From Burkholderiales bacterium (lineage in GTDB: Bacteria; Pseudomonadota; Gammaproteobacteria; Burkholderiales; Burkholderiaceae_C): 64,000 bases of DNA. The stretch is from NCBI GenBank assembly GCA_003963115.1, contig RXJQ01000022.1, positions 1-64,000 on the forward strand, written 5' to 3'. A program made the position numbers and the translations under genes. Below are positions 27,296 through 36,158 of this stretch, piece by piece; position 1 is the first letter of the stretch; every line of letters begins with the position of its first letter. Under the pieces are notes generated by a model. The model ran no database searches, was not told the origin of the DNA, and worked only from the letters and a program-made list of their open reading frames with translations.

Positions 27296-28450
27296 TTACT
27301 TGCTGCCCGATGACACCGCGTGCAGTGCGGACAGCAAGTTGTCGCAATCGGCGGGCAAAGGCGCTTCCAGCACGATGTCTTCACCCGTTGCCGGGTGCGC
27401 CAGACGCAGATAGCGGGCGTGCAGGAACATGCGCTCGAAGCGGCCGTCGCTGAGCTTGTGCCGATCGACACCGGCCAGTGCCTCGCCACCGGCGCCGCCA
27501 CCAGCACCACGGGCCAAAGCCTTGTTCAGGGCGAAGTCGCCGTATTTTTCGTCGCCGACGATGGGGTGCCCTTCGTGCGACAGGTGCACCCGGATCTGGT
27601 GCGTGCGGCCAGTCTTGATGGTCACGTCCAGCAGGCTGAAAGCCTCGTAGCGCTGCACGACCTTGACCAGCGTGATCGAGCGTCGGCCTTCGTCATCTTC
27701 ACCTTTGACGGCCTTGACGCGGCGCTCGCCCTCGGCAGTCAGAAACTTGTGCAAAGCCACGTCGATGACCTTCTTGCGCTCGGGCCAGTCGCCCAATACC
27801 AGCGCGGCATAGGTCTTGTGGGCCTGACGGTGCCTGAAGACGTCTTGCAACGCGGTCAGGGCACTGCGCTTCTTGGCGATCAACAGGATGCCGGAGGTTT
27901 CCTTGTCCAGTCGGTGCACCAGTTCGAGGAATTTGGCATTCGGCCGGGCCCGGCGCAGCTGCTCGATGACGCCGAAGCTCACGCCGCTGCCGCCATGCAC
28001 GGCCACGCCGGCGGGCTTGTTGATGGCCAGCACATGCTCGTCTTCGAACAGCACGGGGAACTCGCGTGCCGGCACGGCGGCCGCCTGAGCCTCGCTCTTG
28101 TCGGACAGACGCAGGGGCGGCACGCGCACCTCGTCGCCCAGCTCCACCCGGGTATCGGCGCCGGCCCTGCCCTTGTTCACCCGCACTTCGCCGCTGCGGA
28201 TGATGCGGTAGACCAGGGTCTTGGGCGCACCCTTGAGCACCTTGATCAGGAAATTGTCCAGGCGCTGCCCCGCACTGCCCTCGTCCACCGTGATGTGCTG
28301 CACTTGCGCAACAGTTTCGAGGGGCTTGGCAACGGCCTTTCGCGCCACAGACACCCCTGTTGGGGGCTTGACCTGTTTGGTGGGCTGTGATTTCGCGGCT
28401 ATTTTGGAGCGGCGGGATGCGGTTTTCGCACCTATAATGGGCTGAGCCAC
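27296..28450 (-). CDS. rluC: 23S rRNA pseudouridine synthase C
   Basis: RluC modifies U955, U2504 and U2580 of 23S rRNA (E. coli numbering). An S4 domain (GQRLDNFLIKVLKGAPK) precedes the RluA-type catalytic core with LVHRLDKETSGILLIAKK and RTHQIRVHLSHEGHP. A Gly/Ala-rich insert sits near the C-terminus (ARGAGGGAGGEAL). The frame is open to 28528, but that extension looks like leader sequence. The GTG at 28450 (reading VAQPIIGAK) is my choice, with no clear ribosome binding site. It is divergent from rne, an arrangement conserved across proteobacteria. Confidence 0.92.
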   Translation of the reverse strand: MAQPIIGAKTASRRSKIAAKSQPTKQVKPPTGVSVARKAVAKPLETVAQVQHITVDEGSAGQRLDNFLIKVLKGAPKTLVYRIIRSGEVRVNKGRAGADTRVELGDEVRVPPLRLSDKSEAQAAAVPAREFPVLFEDEHVLAINKPAGVAVHGGSGVSFGVIEQLRRARPNAKFLELVHRLDKETSGILLIAKKRSALTALQDVFRHRQAHKTYAALVLGDWPERKKVIDVALHKFLTAEGERRVKAVKGEDDEGRRSITLVKVVQRYEAFSLLDVTIKTGRTHQIRVHLSHEGHPIVGDEKYGDFALNKALARGAGGGAGGEALAGVDRHKLSDGRFERMFLHARYLRLAHPATGEDIVLEAPLPADCDNLLSALHAVSSGSK

Positions 28451-29163
28451 GTTATGAAATGTTTGTTTGTGGATATGGCCTGTGCTTGAGTCACGGTGCT
28501 GATGTCGGCAACAAATGGGCAAAGCCAAATCTCATTTTACCTTTTGAGCAGGTTTGGCAGCGCAGCATGACAGGGCCCGGCGGGGAGTCCCGCCAAACCT
28601 GATGGTGATGCAGCACGCATCGTCTGCGGGAGAAAACCACCCAAGGCGTGGTTTTGCCAGTGGGCGATCCGTGTCAGAGCCAACGTTGAAAGAACCACGA
28701 TTCAAGGTTTATATGGATTCCAGCGCAGCGCAGAAGTCGAAACTGTCTGCTAAGCGCTGGATTCTGCGTCGAGTGACTGCCCACGTGTCCCGGCCCTTCA
28801 CGCCCTCCACCCGCCTCGCCTGTCCGCAGGCCGCCTCCCACATCCGGGAAGTCGGCAAGCTGCGCCGTGCCGCGTCCGGGTTGTGGCTTGATGGCGTCCC
28901 TTCCCCCGCCTCGTTGACCCGGTTGATCGCGCCAGATGCGTGTCAAGCCGCCGGCATGGGGTGGCGGCAGGCCCGTGTCCAAGTCTCGGCGCGCGCGCCC
29001 CTGCTGAACGGACGCCTCTCGCGTCGCTGACAGCCACGGCAATTCCTTCGGTTCCACATCGTTGCTCGTGCATGAACGCTGCTTTGGCCTGAAAGGGCTG
29101 AGGTGAGTGGAGGCTTTTCCGGCGCCATCCCGGAGCGGCCTCGATACGATTTGTGGAGACCAC
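28451..29163. other. 713-bp rluC-rne divergent region holding the long rne leader
   Basis: No convincing protein gene is seen. RNase E messages usually have long 5' leaders through which RNase E represses itself. The stretch contains a hairpin AAAACCAC/GTGGTTTT (28633-28655), a GCGGGGAGTCCCGC-type stem near 28580, and a candidate rne promoter at 28686-28715, which would give a leader of about 440 nt. A GGAG five bases before the ATG at 29164 is the rne ribosome binding site. Confidence 0.6.
28686..28715 (+). promoter_or_regulatory. Candidate promoter for rne
   Basis: TTGAAA (28686-28691) and TATATG (28710-28715) are separated by 18 bp within an AT-richer island in the divergent region. The inferred start site would be near 28722. 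This is a pattern match only. Confidence 0.45.
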
Positions 29164-32115
29164 ATGAAGCGCATGCTGATCAACGCCACGCAGCCGGAAG
29201 AACGGCGCCTGGCCATCGTCGACGGACAGAAACTGCTCGATTTCGAAACCGAAATCGAAGGACGCGAACAACGCAAGGGCAATATCTACAAAGCCGTCGT
29301 CACCCGTGTCGAACCTTCTCTTGAAGCCTGTTTCGTCGATTACGGCGAGGAACGTCATGGCTTTCTGCCGTTCAAGGAAATCTCGCGCCAGTATTTCAAG
29401 GAAGGCGTGGAGGTCCGCTCCGCTCGCATCCAGGATGTGATCAAGGAAGGACAGGAACTGCTGGTTCAGGTCGAAAAGGAAGAGCGCGGCAACAAGGGCG
29501 CTGCCCTGACCACCTTCGTCTCGCTGGCCGGCCGTTATCTGGTGCTGATGCCCAATAACCCCCGTGGCGGTGGTGTGAGCCGTCGCATCGAGGGCGACGA
29601 GCGCGAGGAACTGAAAGAAGCCATGGATCAGCTCGAATACCCCAAGGGTATGAGCTTGATCGCCCGCACCGCTGGCATCGGCCGCACCGCCGCAGAGTTG
29701 CAGTGGGACTTGAACTACATGCTCAAGCTGTGGACGGCCATCGACGAGGCCTCCACCGCCGGCAAGGGCGCCTACCTGATCTACCAGGAGTCGTCGCTGG
29801 TCATCCGCGCCATCCGCGACTACTTCACGTCCGACATCGGCGAGATCCTGATCGACACGGACGATATCTACGAGCAGGCCAACCAGTTCATGCTGCACGT
29901 GATGCCGGACCAGGCCAACCGCGTCAAGCGCTACCGCGATGACGCCGCCCTGTTCTCGCGCTTCCAGATCGAGCACCAGATCGAAACGGCCTTCTCGCGC
30001 ACAGTGAACCTGCCGTCGGGCGGCGCCATCGTGATCGACCACACCGAAGCCCTGGTGGCCGTGGACGTGAACTCGGCGCGTGCCACCCGGGGTGGCGACA
30101 TCGAGGAAACGGCCTTCCGCACCAACCTGGAAGCGGCTGACGAAATCGCGCGCCAGATGCGTCTGCGTGACCTGGGCGGCCTGATCGTCATGGACTTCAT
30201 CGACATGGAGGAGTCCAAGAACCGCCGCGAGGTCGAGCAGCGCCTGCGCGATGCCCTGCGCTATGACCGCGCCCGCGTGCAGTTCAGCTCCATCAGCAAG
30301 TTCGGCCTGCTGGAGATGTCGCGCCAGCGTCTGCGCCCCGCCTTGAGCGAAGGCAGCCACATCACCTGCCCGCGCTGCAATGGCACGGGCCACATCCGCG
30401 ACACCGAATCGTCGGCGCTGCAGATCCTGCGCATCATTCAAGAAGAATCGATGAAGGACAACACGGCCGCCGTGCACGTTCAGGTGCCCGTGGAAGTGAC
30501 CTCCTTCCTGCTCAACGAAAAGCGCACCGAGATCACCAAGATCGAGCTCAAGCAGCGCGTGACCGTGCTGCTGGTGCCCAACAAGCACATCGAAACGCCG
30601 AACTACAAGCTCGAGCGCCTGCGCCACGACGACCCGCGCCTGGAAAACATCCAGGCCAGCTACTCGATGGTCGAGGAGCCCGACGACGAAGTCGGCATCA
30701 CCCGCCGTGAAAAGGCCAAGCCCAAGCAGGAGCCCGTGATCAAGGGCGTGCTGCCCGATCAGCCCGCACCGGTGGCTCCACCCAAGCCCGAGCACGACGT
30801 GCCCGCCGTGGCGGCCGCACCGCTGCCGGCAGCGGCAGCACCCGCCGCACCGCTGGCACCCGCATCGTCTGGCGGTTTCTTCGGCTGGCTCAAGCGCCTG
30901 TTCGGTGGTGACGAAGCTCCGGCTCAGGTGGCCGCTCCCGCGACTGTGGCAGCCCCCGCCACACCCCCCGGCACCGAAGAAACCAAGGAAGGTGGCAAGG
31001 GCCAAGGCCGTGGCCGTCGTGATGGCCAGCAGCGCCGTGGCGGTGAACGCGGTGGCGAGCGCCGCGAGCGCAATGAGCGCGCCGACAAGGGCGAGCGCGG
31101 CGAGACCCGCGAAGGCCGTGGCCGCCGCCAGGGCCGTGAAGAGCGCGCCCAGCAAGGTGCCGAGGGCACCGACATCCGCACGGACGACACCAGCAGCAAC
31201 CGCGGTGAAGGCCGTGGTGGTCGCGGCGGCCGTGGTGGCCGTGGCGGCGAACGCCAGGGCCAAGGCGAGCGTCCGGTGATCAACCGCGAGGCCATTGCCG
31301 CTGAAGCCGCCGCGATCGGCCAGGCCTCGGCCAGCGCAGATCAGCAAGGCTTGATCGACGCCCCTGGCTCCAGCACCGCAGCGGCGGAAGGCGAACAGCA
31401 GCGCGGCGAAGGCAGCCGCCGTCGCCGTCGTGGCGGCCGTGGCCGCGGTGAGCGTGGTGACGACAACCAGTCCACGACCGAGTCCACCGATCAACTCGAA
31501 ACTGCACAGGCAGACGAAGCTGGCGCCGAGGCCGGCGATAAGGCGGAGGCTGGCGAGCCTGGCGCCGAAGGCGAGGGCCAGGAAGGCAGCCGTCGTCGTC
31601 GCAGCCGTGACCGCTTCCGTCGCGATCGCCGCGAAAGTGGCGAGGGTAGCGAAGAAGGCACGGGCGACGAAGCCCAGCCAGCGCAGAGCGCTGGCGAGCT
31701 TGCTCAACCGGAGGCAGAAGAAGCGCCTGCGCTGTCCATGTCTCTGCCGGCACCGGCCGTGGCCGACACGGGCTCGTTCAGCCTGGAAGCGGAATCCGCG
31801 CCGAAGCCTGCCCCGGTTCAAGCCGCAGCAGTCGCCGTCGTACCCGTCGTGGAGCCCGTCGCGATCGCGGCCGAACCCTTCGTGCTGCCACTCACCGAAC
31901 TGCAAGGCATCGCCCAGGCGGCCGGCCTGGAATGGGTCAACTCCGATGTCGAGAAGATCCGCGCGGTCCAGGAAGCCATCGCCCGCGAACCCAAGCCTGT
32001 GCACGTACCGCGCGAGCGCAAGCCGCCCGTCGTGCTGGACGAAGGTCCGCTGATCCTGGTCGAGACCCGCAAGGATCTCAGCCAGATCACCCTGCCCTTT
32101 GAGACCGCCGCCTGA
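29164..32115 (+). CDS. rne: Ribonuclease E
   Basis: RNase E is the essential endonuclease that starts mRNA decay and processes rRNA and tRNA precursors. The catalytic half (residues 1-510) has the S1 domain from about 36 to 118, the Mg-binding aspartates Asp301 (VAVDVNS) and Asp344 (IVMDFIDM), and the zinc-link CPRC at 402-405. Residues 569-582 ([13 protein letters not shown]) form an amphipathic helix, the probable inner-membrane anchor. The rest is an Arg/Gly/Glu-rich disordered scaffold for degradosome partners and RNA, with a conserved C-terminal end. 983 residues. The ATG at 29164 is preferred over an open extension to 29107. Confidence 0.96.
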   Translation: MKRMLINATQPEERRLAIVDGQKLLDFETEIEGREQRKGNIYKAVVTRVEPSLEACFVDYGEERHGFLPFKEISRQYFKEGVEVRSARIQDVIKEGQELLVQVEKEERGNKGAALTTFVSLAGRYLVLMPNNPRGGGVSRRIEGDEREELKEAMDQLEYPKGMSLIARTAGIGRTAAELQWDLNYMLKLWTAIDEASTAGKGAYLIYQESSLVIRAIRDYFTSDIGEILIDTDDIYEQANQFMLHVMPDQANRVKRYRDDAALFSRFQIEHQIETAFSRTVNLPSGGAIVIDHTEALVAVDVNSARATRGGDIEETAFRTNLEAADEIARQMRLRDLGGLIVMDFIDMEESKNRREVEQRLRDALRYDRARVQFSSISKFGLLEMSRQRLRPALSEGSHITCPRCNGTGHIRDTESSALQILRIIQEESMKDNTAAVHVQVPVEVTSFLLNEKRTEITKIELKQRVTVLLVPNKHIETPNYKLERLRHDDPRLENIQASYSMVEEPDDEVGITRREKAKPKQEPVIKGVLPDQPAPVAPPKPEHDVPAVAAAPLPAAAAPAAPLAPASSGGFFGWLKRLFGGDEAPAQVAAPATVAAPATPPGTEETKEGGKGQGRGRRDGQQRRGGERGGERRERNERADKGERGETREGRGRRQGREERAQQGAEGTDIRTDDTSSNRGEGRGGRGGRGGRGGERQGQGERPVINREAIAAEAAAIGQASASADQQGLIDAPGSSTAAAEGEQQRGEGSRRRRRGGRGRGERGDDNQSTTESTDQLETAQADEAGAEAGDKAEAGEPGAEGEGQEGSRRRRSRDRFRRDRRESGEGSEEGTGDEAQPAQSAGELAQPEAEEAPALSMSLPAPAVADTGSFSLEAESAPKPAPVQAAAVAVVPVVEPVAIAAEPFVLPLTELQGIAQAAGLEWVNSDVEKIRAVQEAIAREPKPVHVPRERKPPVVLDEGPLILVETRKDLSQITLPFETAA

Positions 32116-32147
32116 GCCAACACGGCCTGATCGGCCCCCCCTGACAG

Positions 32148-32172
32148 ACCCGGCCTCGTGCCGGGTTTTTTC
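32148..32172 (+). terminator. Intrinsic terminator after rne
   Basis: ACCCGGC (32148-32154) and GCCGGGT (32160-32166) form a 7-bp stem with loop CTCGT and run into TTTTTTT. It lies 33 bp after the rne stop, so rne is probably monocistronic and the pair at 32310 has its own promoter. Confidence 0.85.
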
Positions 32173-32309
32173 ATCGCTGTGTCGACACGTCTGGCATGCG
32201 ATGCCCGTTTCCTGCGCCCCTTCCACTCCCCTTCTTTAGGGAGAGGGGTATCCGAGCTTCTGCGGTAGCATGAAAATGGCACTTCAACAGCAGACGACAC
32301 CGGACAGGC

Positions 32310-32936
32310 ATGCCCATGGCCTCGCGTTCACCCCTTGCAAGCAGTTTCCAGGCACCGTCGCCTGGCAACACGCCCCCCTGGCTCAAGAACGCCGTTGCGC
32401 TGCTTTTGCTGGCCCTCCTGGTTCCTGCCTTGAGTTGGTGGGTATGGCACGCCATCCCCGCATGGCTTGGAGACGCGTCCAGACCTGCATCCGGAGCAGG
32501 AACGCCGCCTCTGGTAAACAGCCCAGCACAAGACAACGTGGCCCAGCGGGCCAATGCCGTCATCGAAGCGACGCCGCCACGGGCCGGCCTGCCTTCAGCC
32601 CCATCACCATCAGGCACGCCGGCCTTGACACCAGACAAGCCGTCTGAGACAGCCTCGTCACCCGACACCCTGGCTCAGGCTCACGCGCCCAGCCCAGCAG
32701 CCAAGAACACCCTGTCGATCAAAGGCTTGGGTTTCATCACCATCGACGAACCAGACAAGTCCGCACCTCGTCAAAAGGACGTGGCTGAATCCAAGGCACG
32801 CACCAGCAGCAAGCCCAGCGAGCATGCTGCGACATCATCCAAGGGAAGCGATCCATGTCAAGACATCAACAGAAAGCTCAGCACGCAGGACCCCACGCCA
32901 GAAGACATCGCCTTCCTGAAGCGAGGTTGCAAATGA
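32310..32936 (+). CDS. Unknown membrane-anchored Pro/Ala-rich protein
   Basis: I do not recognise the family. One membrane helix lies at about residues 25-46 (LLLLALLVPALSWWVW), with a short cytoplasmic N-terminus. The remainder, about 160 residues, is a Pro/Ala/Ser/Lys-rich, probably extended periplasmic stretch. Near the C-terminus, Cys183 (DPCQDINRK) and Cys207 (KRGCK) could form a disulfide. The last codons overlap the lipoprotein gene start as ATGA, so the two proteins are probably made together and may act in one envelope assembly. Confidence 0.65.
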   Translation: MPMASRSPLASSFQAPSPGNTPPWLKNAVALLLLALLVPALSWWVWHAIPAWLGDASRPASGAGTPPLVNSPAQDNVAQRANAVIEATPPRAGLPSAPSPSGTPALTPDKPSETASSPDTLAQAHAPSPAAKNTLSIKGLGFITIDEPDKSAPRQKDVAESKARTSSKPSEHAATSSKGSDPCQDINRKLSTQDPTPEDIAFLKRGCK

Positions 32937-34129
32937 GCCGGCTCCTCACCTGGATCACGGCCTGTGCCGCTTTGATGTTGATGGCGACGGCCTGCGCGCC
33001 CGTGCCCACGGCCTATACCCAGGAGCAAGGTCTCGACCAGGCGTTGGACCAGGTGACCGAGAGCCTGGTCAGCCAGCTCAAGAAGCAGTCGCTCATGCTC
33101 AACATCCCGGGCCAGCTCAGCCGCACCGGCATGGTGGTGGACCCGGTACTCGACAGCGAATCTGGCCAGCAGACCAGCCTGACCAAGCGGGTCGAGAGCT
33201 TTGTCACCGAGCGCATCACATCCAAGCACGCGGAGCTGGAGGTGCTGCCCTTCCTGCCCAGCCAACTGCCACGCGCCCAGTACGTGCTGACGGGCACGGT
33301 CAAGGGCATCGTGGGAGAACAAGGGCGACGCAGCTGGCGCCTGACCCTGGCGCTGACAGACCTGAAGTCTGGCAAGGTCTCAGCCCAATCCATGGCCGTG
33401 GCACGAGACGACAACTTCGACCTGACGCCCGTGCGCTACTACCGCGACAGCCCGGTCCTGCTGCTGGATGACGCCATCAAGGGCTATATCAACACGACCA
33501 ACACCGTGCCCGGCCAACTGGCCGACAAAGCCTATGTCGACCGCGTCGGCGCGGCTGCGGCCATCAACGAGGCCAACGAGTCCTACAACGGTGAGCACTA
33601 CCGCGAAGCCCTGCACAAGTACAAGGCGGCGGAGAGCACGCAAGGGGGCGAGCAGTTGCGCACCCATGACGGGATTTACCTGAGCAGCAGCAAGCTGGGC
33701 ATGAAGAGCGAATCCGAGCAGGCCTTCGCCAAGCTGGTTCAGCGGGGCATCCAGGACAACGCTTTGAGCATCCGCTTTCTGTTCAGCCCGGGCAGCACCA
33801 ACTTCTGGACCGACCCCTCCATGGTCAGCGCCTACCCCATGTGGATCAAGCAACTGGCGCTCGTCACAGCCGCTACCAATGTCTGCATGGACGTGGTGGG
33901 TCACACCAGCCCGACCGGCACCGAACCCACCAACCGCAAGCTGTCGCTCGCGCGCGCCAGCACGATCGCCGATCGCCTGATCGCCGAAGCGCCTGCGCTG
34001 AACAGCCGCCTGGTGTCCCACGGCAAGGGCTCATCCGAAAACAAAGTCGGCATTGGCACCGACGACTCGCGCGATGCCGTTGACCGACGTGTCGAGTTCA
34101 AGATCGTGGGCTGCCCACCCAAGCCATAG
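32933..34129 (+). CDS. OmpA-family lipoprotein with FlgO-like N-terminal domain
   Basis: An exported lipoprotein: the signal peptide ends at ATAC with Cys21 as lipidation site. Residues 30-170 (LVSQLKKQSLM, FVTERITSKHAELEVLPF, QYVLTGTVKGIVG) resemble the FlgO/CsgG-like fold found in envelope accessory lipoproteins. Residues 200-265 look like a TPR pair (YNGEHYREALHKYKAAES). Residues 280-395 are an OmpA C-terminal, peptidoglycan-binding domain (VVGHTSPTGTEPTNRKLSLARA and DAVDRRVEFKIVG). The start overlaps the upstream stop by 4 bp. Domain identities are by eye. The overall role is unknown, though a structural or stator-like envelope function fits. Confidence 0.75.
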   Translation: MSRLLTWITACAALMLMATACAPVPTAYTQEQGLDQALDQVTESLVSQLKKQSLMLNIPGQLSRTGMVVDPVLDSESGQQTSLTKRVESFVTERITSKHAELEVLPFLPSQLPRAQYVLTGTVKGIVGEQGRRSWRLTLALTDLKSGKVSAQSMAVARDDNFDLTPVRYYRDSPVLLLDDAIKGYINTTNTVPGQLADKAYVDRVGAAAAINEANESYNGEHYREALHKYKAAESTQGGEQLRTHDGIYLSSSKLGMKSESEQAFAKLVQRGIQDNALSIRFLFSPGSTNFWTDPSMVSAYPMWIKQLALVTAATNVCMDVVGHTSPTGTEPTNRKLSLARASTIADRLIAEAPALNSRLVSHGKGSSENKVGIGTDDSRDAVDRRVEFKIVGCPPKP

Positions 34130-34150
34130 CGCATGCCCTGGCGCTCGCCT

Positions 34151-34168
34151 AACCCTAGCCTTAGGGTT
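34151..34168. promoter_or_regulatory. Palindrome downstream of the lipoprotein gene
   Basis: AACCCTA (34151-34157) and TAGGGTT (34162-34168) form a perfect 7-bp inverted repeat with a 4-bp spacer. It lies 21 bp after the stop of the lipoprotein gene and 73 bp before the acyl-CoA synthetase start. Without a T-run it is a weak terminator, so an operator is equally possible. Confidence 0.4.
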
Positions 34169-34187
34169 TAACCTATACGCCAATAGA

Positions 34188-34203
34188 TTGACGCATACGT
34201 CAA
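34188..34203. promoter_or_regulatory. Palindromic operator candidate for the acyl-CoA synthetase gene
   Basis: TTGACG-CATA-CGTCAA is a perfect 16-bp palindrome 38 bp before the ATG at 34241. Its left arm also looks like a -35 box. Its form resembles sites reported for fatty-acid or branched-chain degradation regulators in proteobacteria (for example LiuR- or FadR-type), but I cannot assign the family. The position, overlapping a likely promoter, fits repression. Confidence 0.5.
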
Positions 34204-34240
34204 GCATGCCATCTAATCTCGACAATTGTTGGAGACCGGC

Positions 34241-36124
34241 ATGCCCTTTTCATCTGACGCCGCGCAGGCGCGCTCCTGGCTCCCATCGCCTTCCACCACC
34301 AGCAGCGAGCCCGCCGAATTGGACAAAGTCTACGCAGATTTCATCGCACCACCCGCCAAGCTGATCGAAACTGCCACCCGGCTGGGCGATCATGCCGCCT
34401 ATTGGGTGCGCGGCGACACGGCCTGGCAGCCCACCAGTTGGCGCGAACACGCCGAGCAGGTACGCCAAGCGGCCCGGGCCTTGCTGAGCCTGGGCGTGCA
34501 GGCTGGCGACGCCGTGGCCATCCTGAGCTTCAACCGCCCGGAGTGGTCTATCGGCGCCTATGCTGCCATGAGCATTGGCGCCATGCCGGTCGGCATCTAC
34601 TGGACCAGTTCCACAGCCGACATCGAGTACATCCTCAATCATTGCAAAGCGCCTGTGCTCCTGGTCGAGGACGCCGACCGCTTCACCCGCGTGCACGCCT
34701 GCGCCGAGCGCCTGCCGCATCTGCGAACCGTTGTGCAGATCGCCGGTGAACCCTGCACCATGATGACCAGTTGCCACACATGCAACTGGCAGGATTTCAT
34801 GGTGCAGGGGCTGTCAAGTCAGCAAGCCCTCCTCATCAACCAGCGACTGGCCGCAATCCAGCCAAGCGACACAGGCACGCTGATCTACACCTCCGGCACC
34901 ACGGGCCCGTCCAAGGCCGTCGTGCTCAGCCACGGCAACCTCTGGTGGGTGTCGACCGCCTTGGGCAAGCAGTTTCACGCCGACGAGAACGACCGCATGC
35001 TCTCCTACCTGCCGCTGGCCCACATCGCCGAGCAGATGGGCACCATGCACAACCAGGTGTTCGCCGGCTTTGCGGTGTACTACGCCAAGAGCATCGAGCA
35101 ACTGGGCGATCACCTCAAGGAGGTCAGGCCCACCGTGTTCTTCGGTGTGCCGCGTGTCTGGGAGAAGATGCAGGCCGCCATCGAGGCCAAGTTGCAGCAG
35201 GCCACGGGTACGAAAGCCAAGATGGCGGCCTGGGCCATGCGGGTGGGGCAGCAATGGCATGAGCGCCACATGGCGGGCCAGCGCCCGGGCCTGTGGCTCG
35301 ATGCGCAGAAGGCCCTGGCACAGAAGCTGATTCACCAGAAGGTGCAGGAGGCCCTGGGCTTCGATCAGGCCCGCCTGCTGAGCACCGGGGCCGCCCCCAT
35401 TGCGCCAGAAAGCCTGAAGTTCTTCTCGGGCCTGGGCATCCTCGTTCGCGAGTTGTATGGCCAGTCAGAGGCGTGTGGCCCCTCGACCTTGAGCCTGCCG
35501 GGCACCACGCGCATCGGCTCCGTGGGCAAGCCTTTGCCGGACACCGAAATACGCGTGGCCGAAGATGGCGAGTTGCTGATCCGCGGTCCGCACATCTTTC
35601 AGGGCTATATGGGCCAGCCCACAGCCACGGCAGAGACCCTCGTCGACGGCTGGCTGCTTACAGGCGACCTCGGCCACGTGGATGAAGAAGGCTATGTCTA
35701 CATCACGGGTCGCAAGAAAGACCTGATCATCACCTCGGGCGGCAAGAACATCTCGCCGGCCAATATCGAGGCCGCCTTGATGGACAGCCATTTGATCGAA
35801 TACGCCGTGGTCTGTGGCGACGGTCGCAACTACCTGACGGCACTGCTGACCTTGGAGCCATTGAGCCTGGCAGAGTTTGCGCAGAGCCATGGCCTGGCCT
35901 TGACGCCAGATCTGCACAAGCACCCTACCGTGCTCAATGCCCTGCAAAAGGCCGTGGACCACGTCAACGATCAACAGGCCCGCGTAGCCCAGATCCGCAA
36001 GTTCGTGGTGCTGACCGAGCCTTTCACGATCGAAGGCGGCGAGTTGACGCCCACGCTGAAGGTCAAGCGCAAGGTGGTGCTGGAGCGCCAGAAGGCGCTC
36101 GTCGACGCGCTCTACGCCGGCTGA
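34241..36124 (+). CDS. Long-chain fatty acid-CoA ligase (AMP-binding)
   Basis: It activates fatty acids to acyl-CoA via an acyl-adenylate, in the cytoplasm or at the inner membrane. The P-loop-like AMP motif is TLIYTSGTTGPSKAVV. The second signature YGQSEACGPST, the GWLLTGDLG segment and the hinge/linker motif GRKKDLIITSGGKNISP are all present. At 627 residues it is of the long FadD15-like type. The ATG at 34241 has GGAG six bases upstream. It stands alone behind a palindromic operator candidate. Exact chain-length preference cannot be read from the sequence. Confidence 0.92.
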   Translation: MPFSSDAAQARSWLPSPSTTSSEPAELDKVYADFIAPPAKLIETATRLGDHAAYWVRGDTAWQPTSWREHAEQVRQAARALLSLGVQAGDAVAILSFNRPEWSIGAYAAMSIGAMPVGIYWTSSTADIEYILNHCKAPVLLVEDADRFTRVHACAERLPHLRTVVQIAGEPCTMMTSCHTCNWQDFMVQGLSSQQALLINQRLAAIQPSDTGTLIYTSGTTGPSKAVVLSHGNLWWVSTALGKQFHADENDRMLSYLPLAHIAEQMGTMHNQVFAGFAVYYAKSIEQLGDHLKEVRPTVFFGVPRVWEKMQAAIEAKLQQATGTKAKMAAWAMRVGQQWHERHMAGQRPGLWLDAQKALAQKLIHQKVQEALGFDQARLLSTGAAPIAPESLKFFSGLGILVRELYGQSEACGPSTLSLPGTTRIGSVGKPLPDTEIRVAEDGELLIRGPHIFQGYMGQPTATAETLVDGWLLTGDLGHVDEEGYVYITGRKKDLIITSGGKNISPANIEAALMDSHLIEYAVVCGDGRNYLTALLTLEPLSLAEFAQSHGLALTPDLHKHPTVLNALQKAVDHVNDQQARVAQIRKFVVLTEPFTIEGGELTPTLKVKRKVVLERQKALVDALYAG

Positions 36125-36158
36125 TCAGCGCGAAGATCAGCACGAAAATCAGCGCGGC
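36123..36158. repeat. Three tandem 12-bp repeats at the convergent gene ends
   Basis: The units GATCAGCGCGAA (36123-36134), GATCAGCACGAA (36135-36146) and AATCAGCGCGGC (36147-36158) repeat in exact 12-bp register. They cover the acyl-CoA synthetase stop and the nagZ stop. They probably arose by slippage or duplication. No known element is recognised. Confidence 0.7.

Noticed and set aside
28798-32226. A very long open frame antisense to rne (minus strand, more than 1100 codons)
   Set aside because: It mirrors the RNase E codons in a GC-rich gene. The plus frame carries catalytic aspartates and the CPRC motif, while the antisense frame has no recognisable domain.
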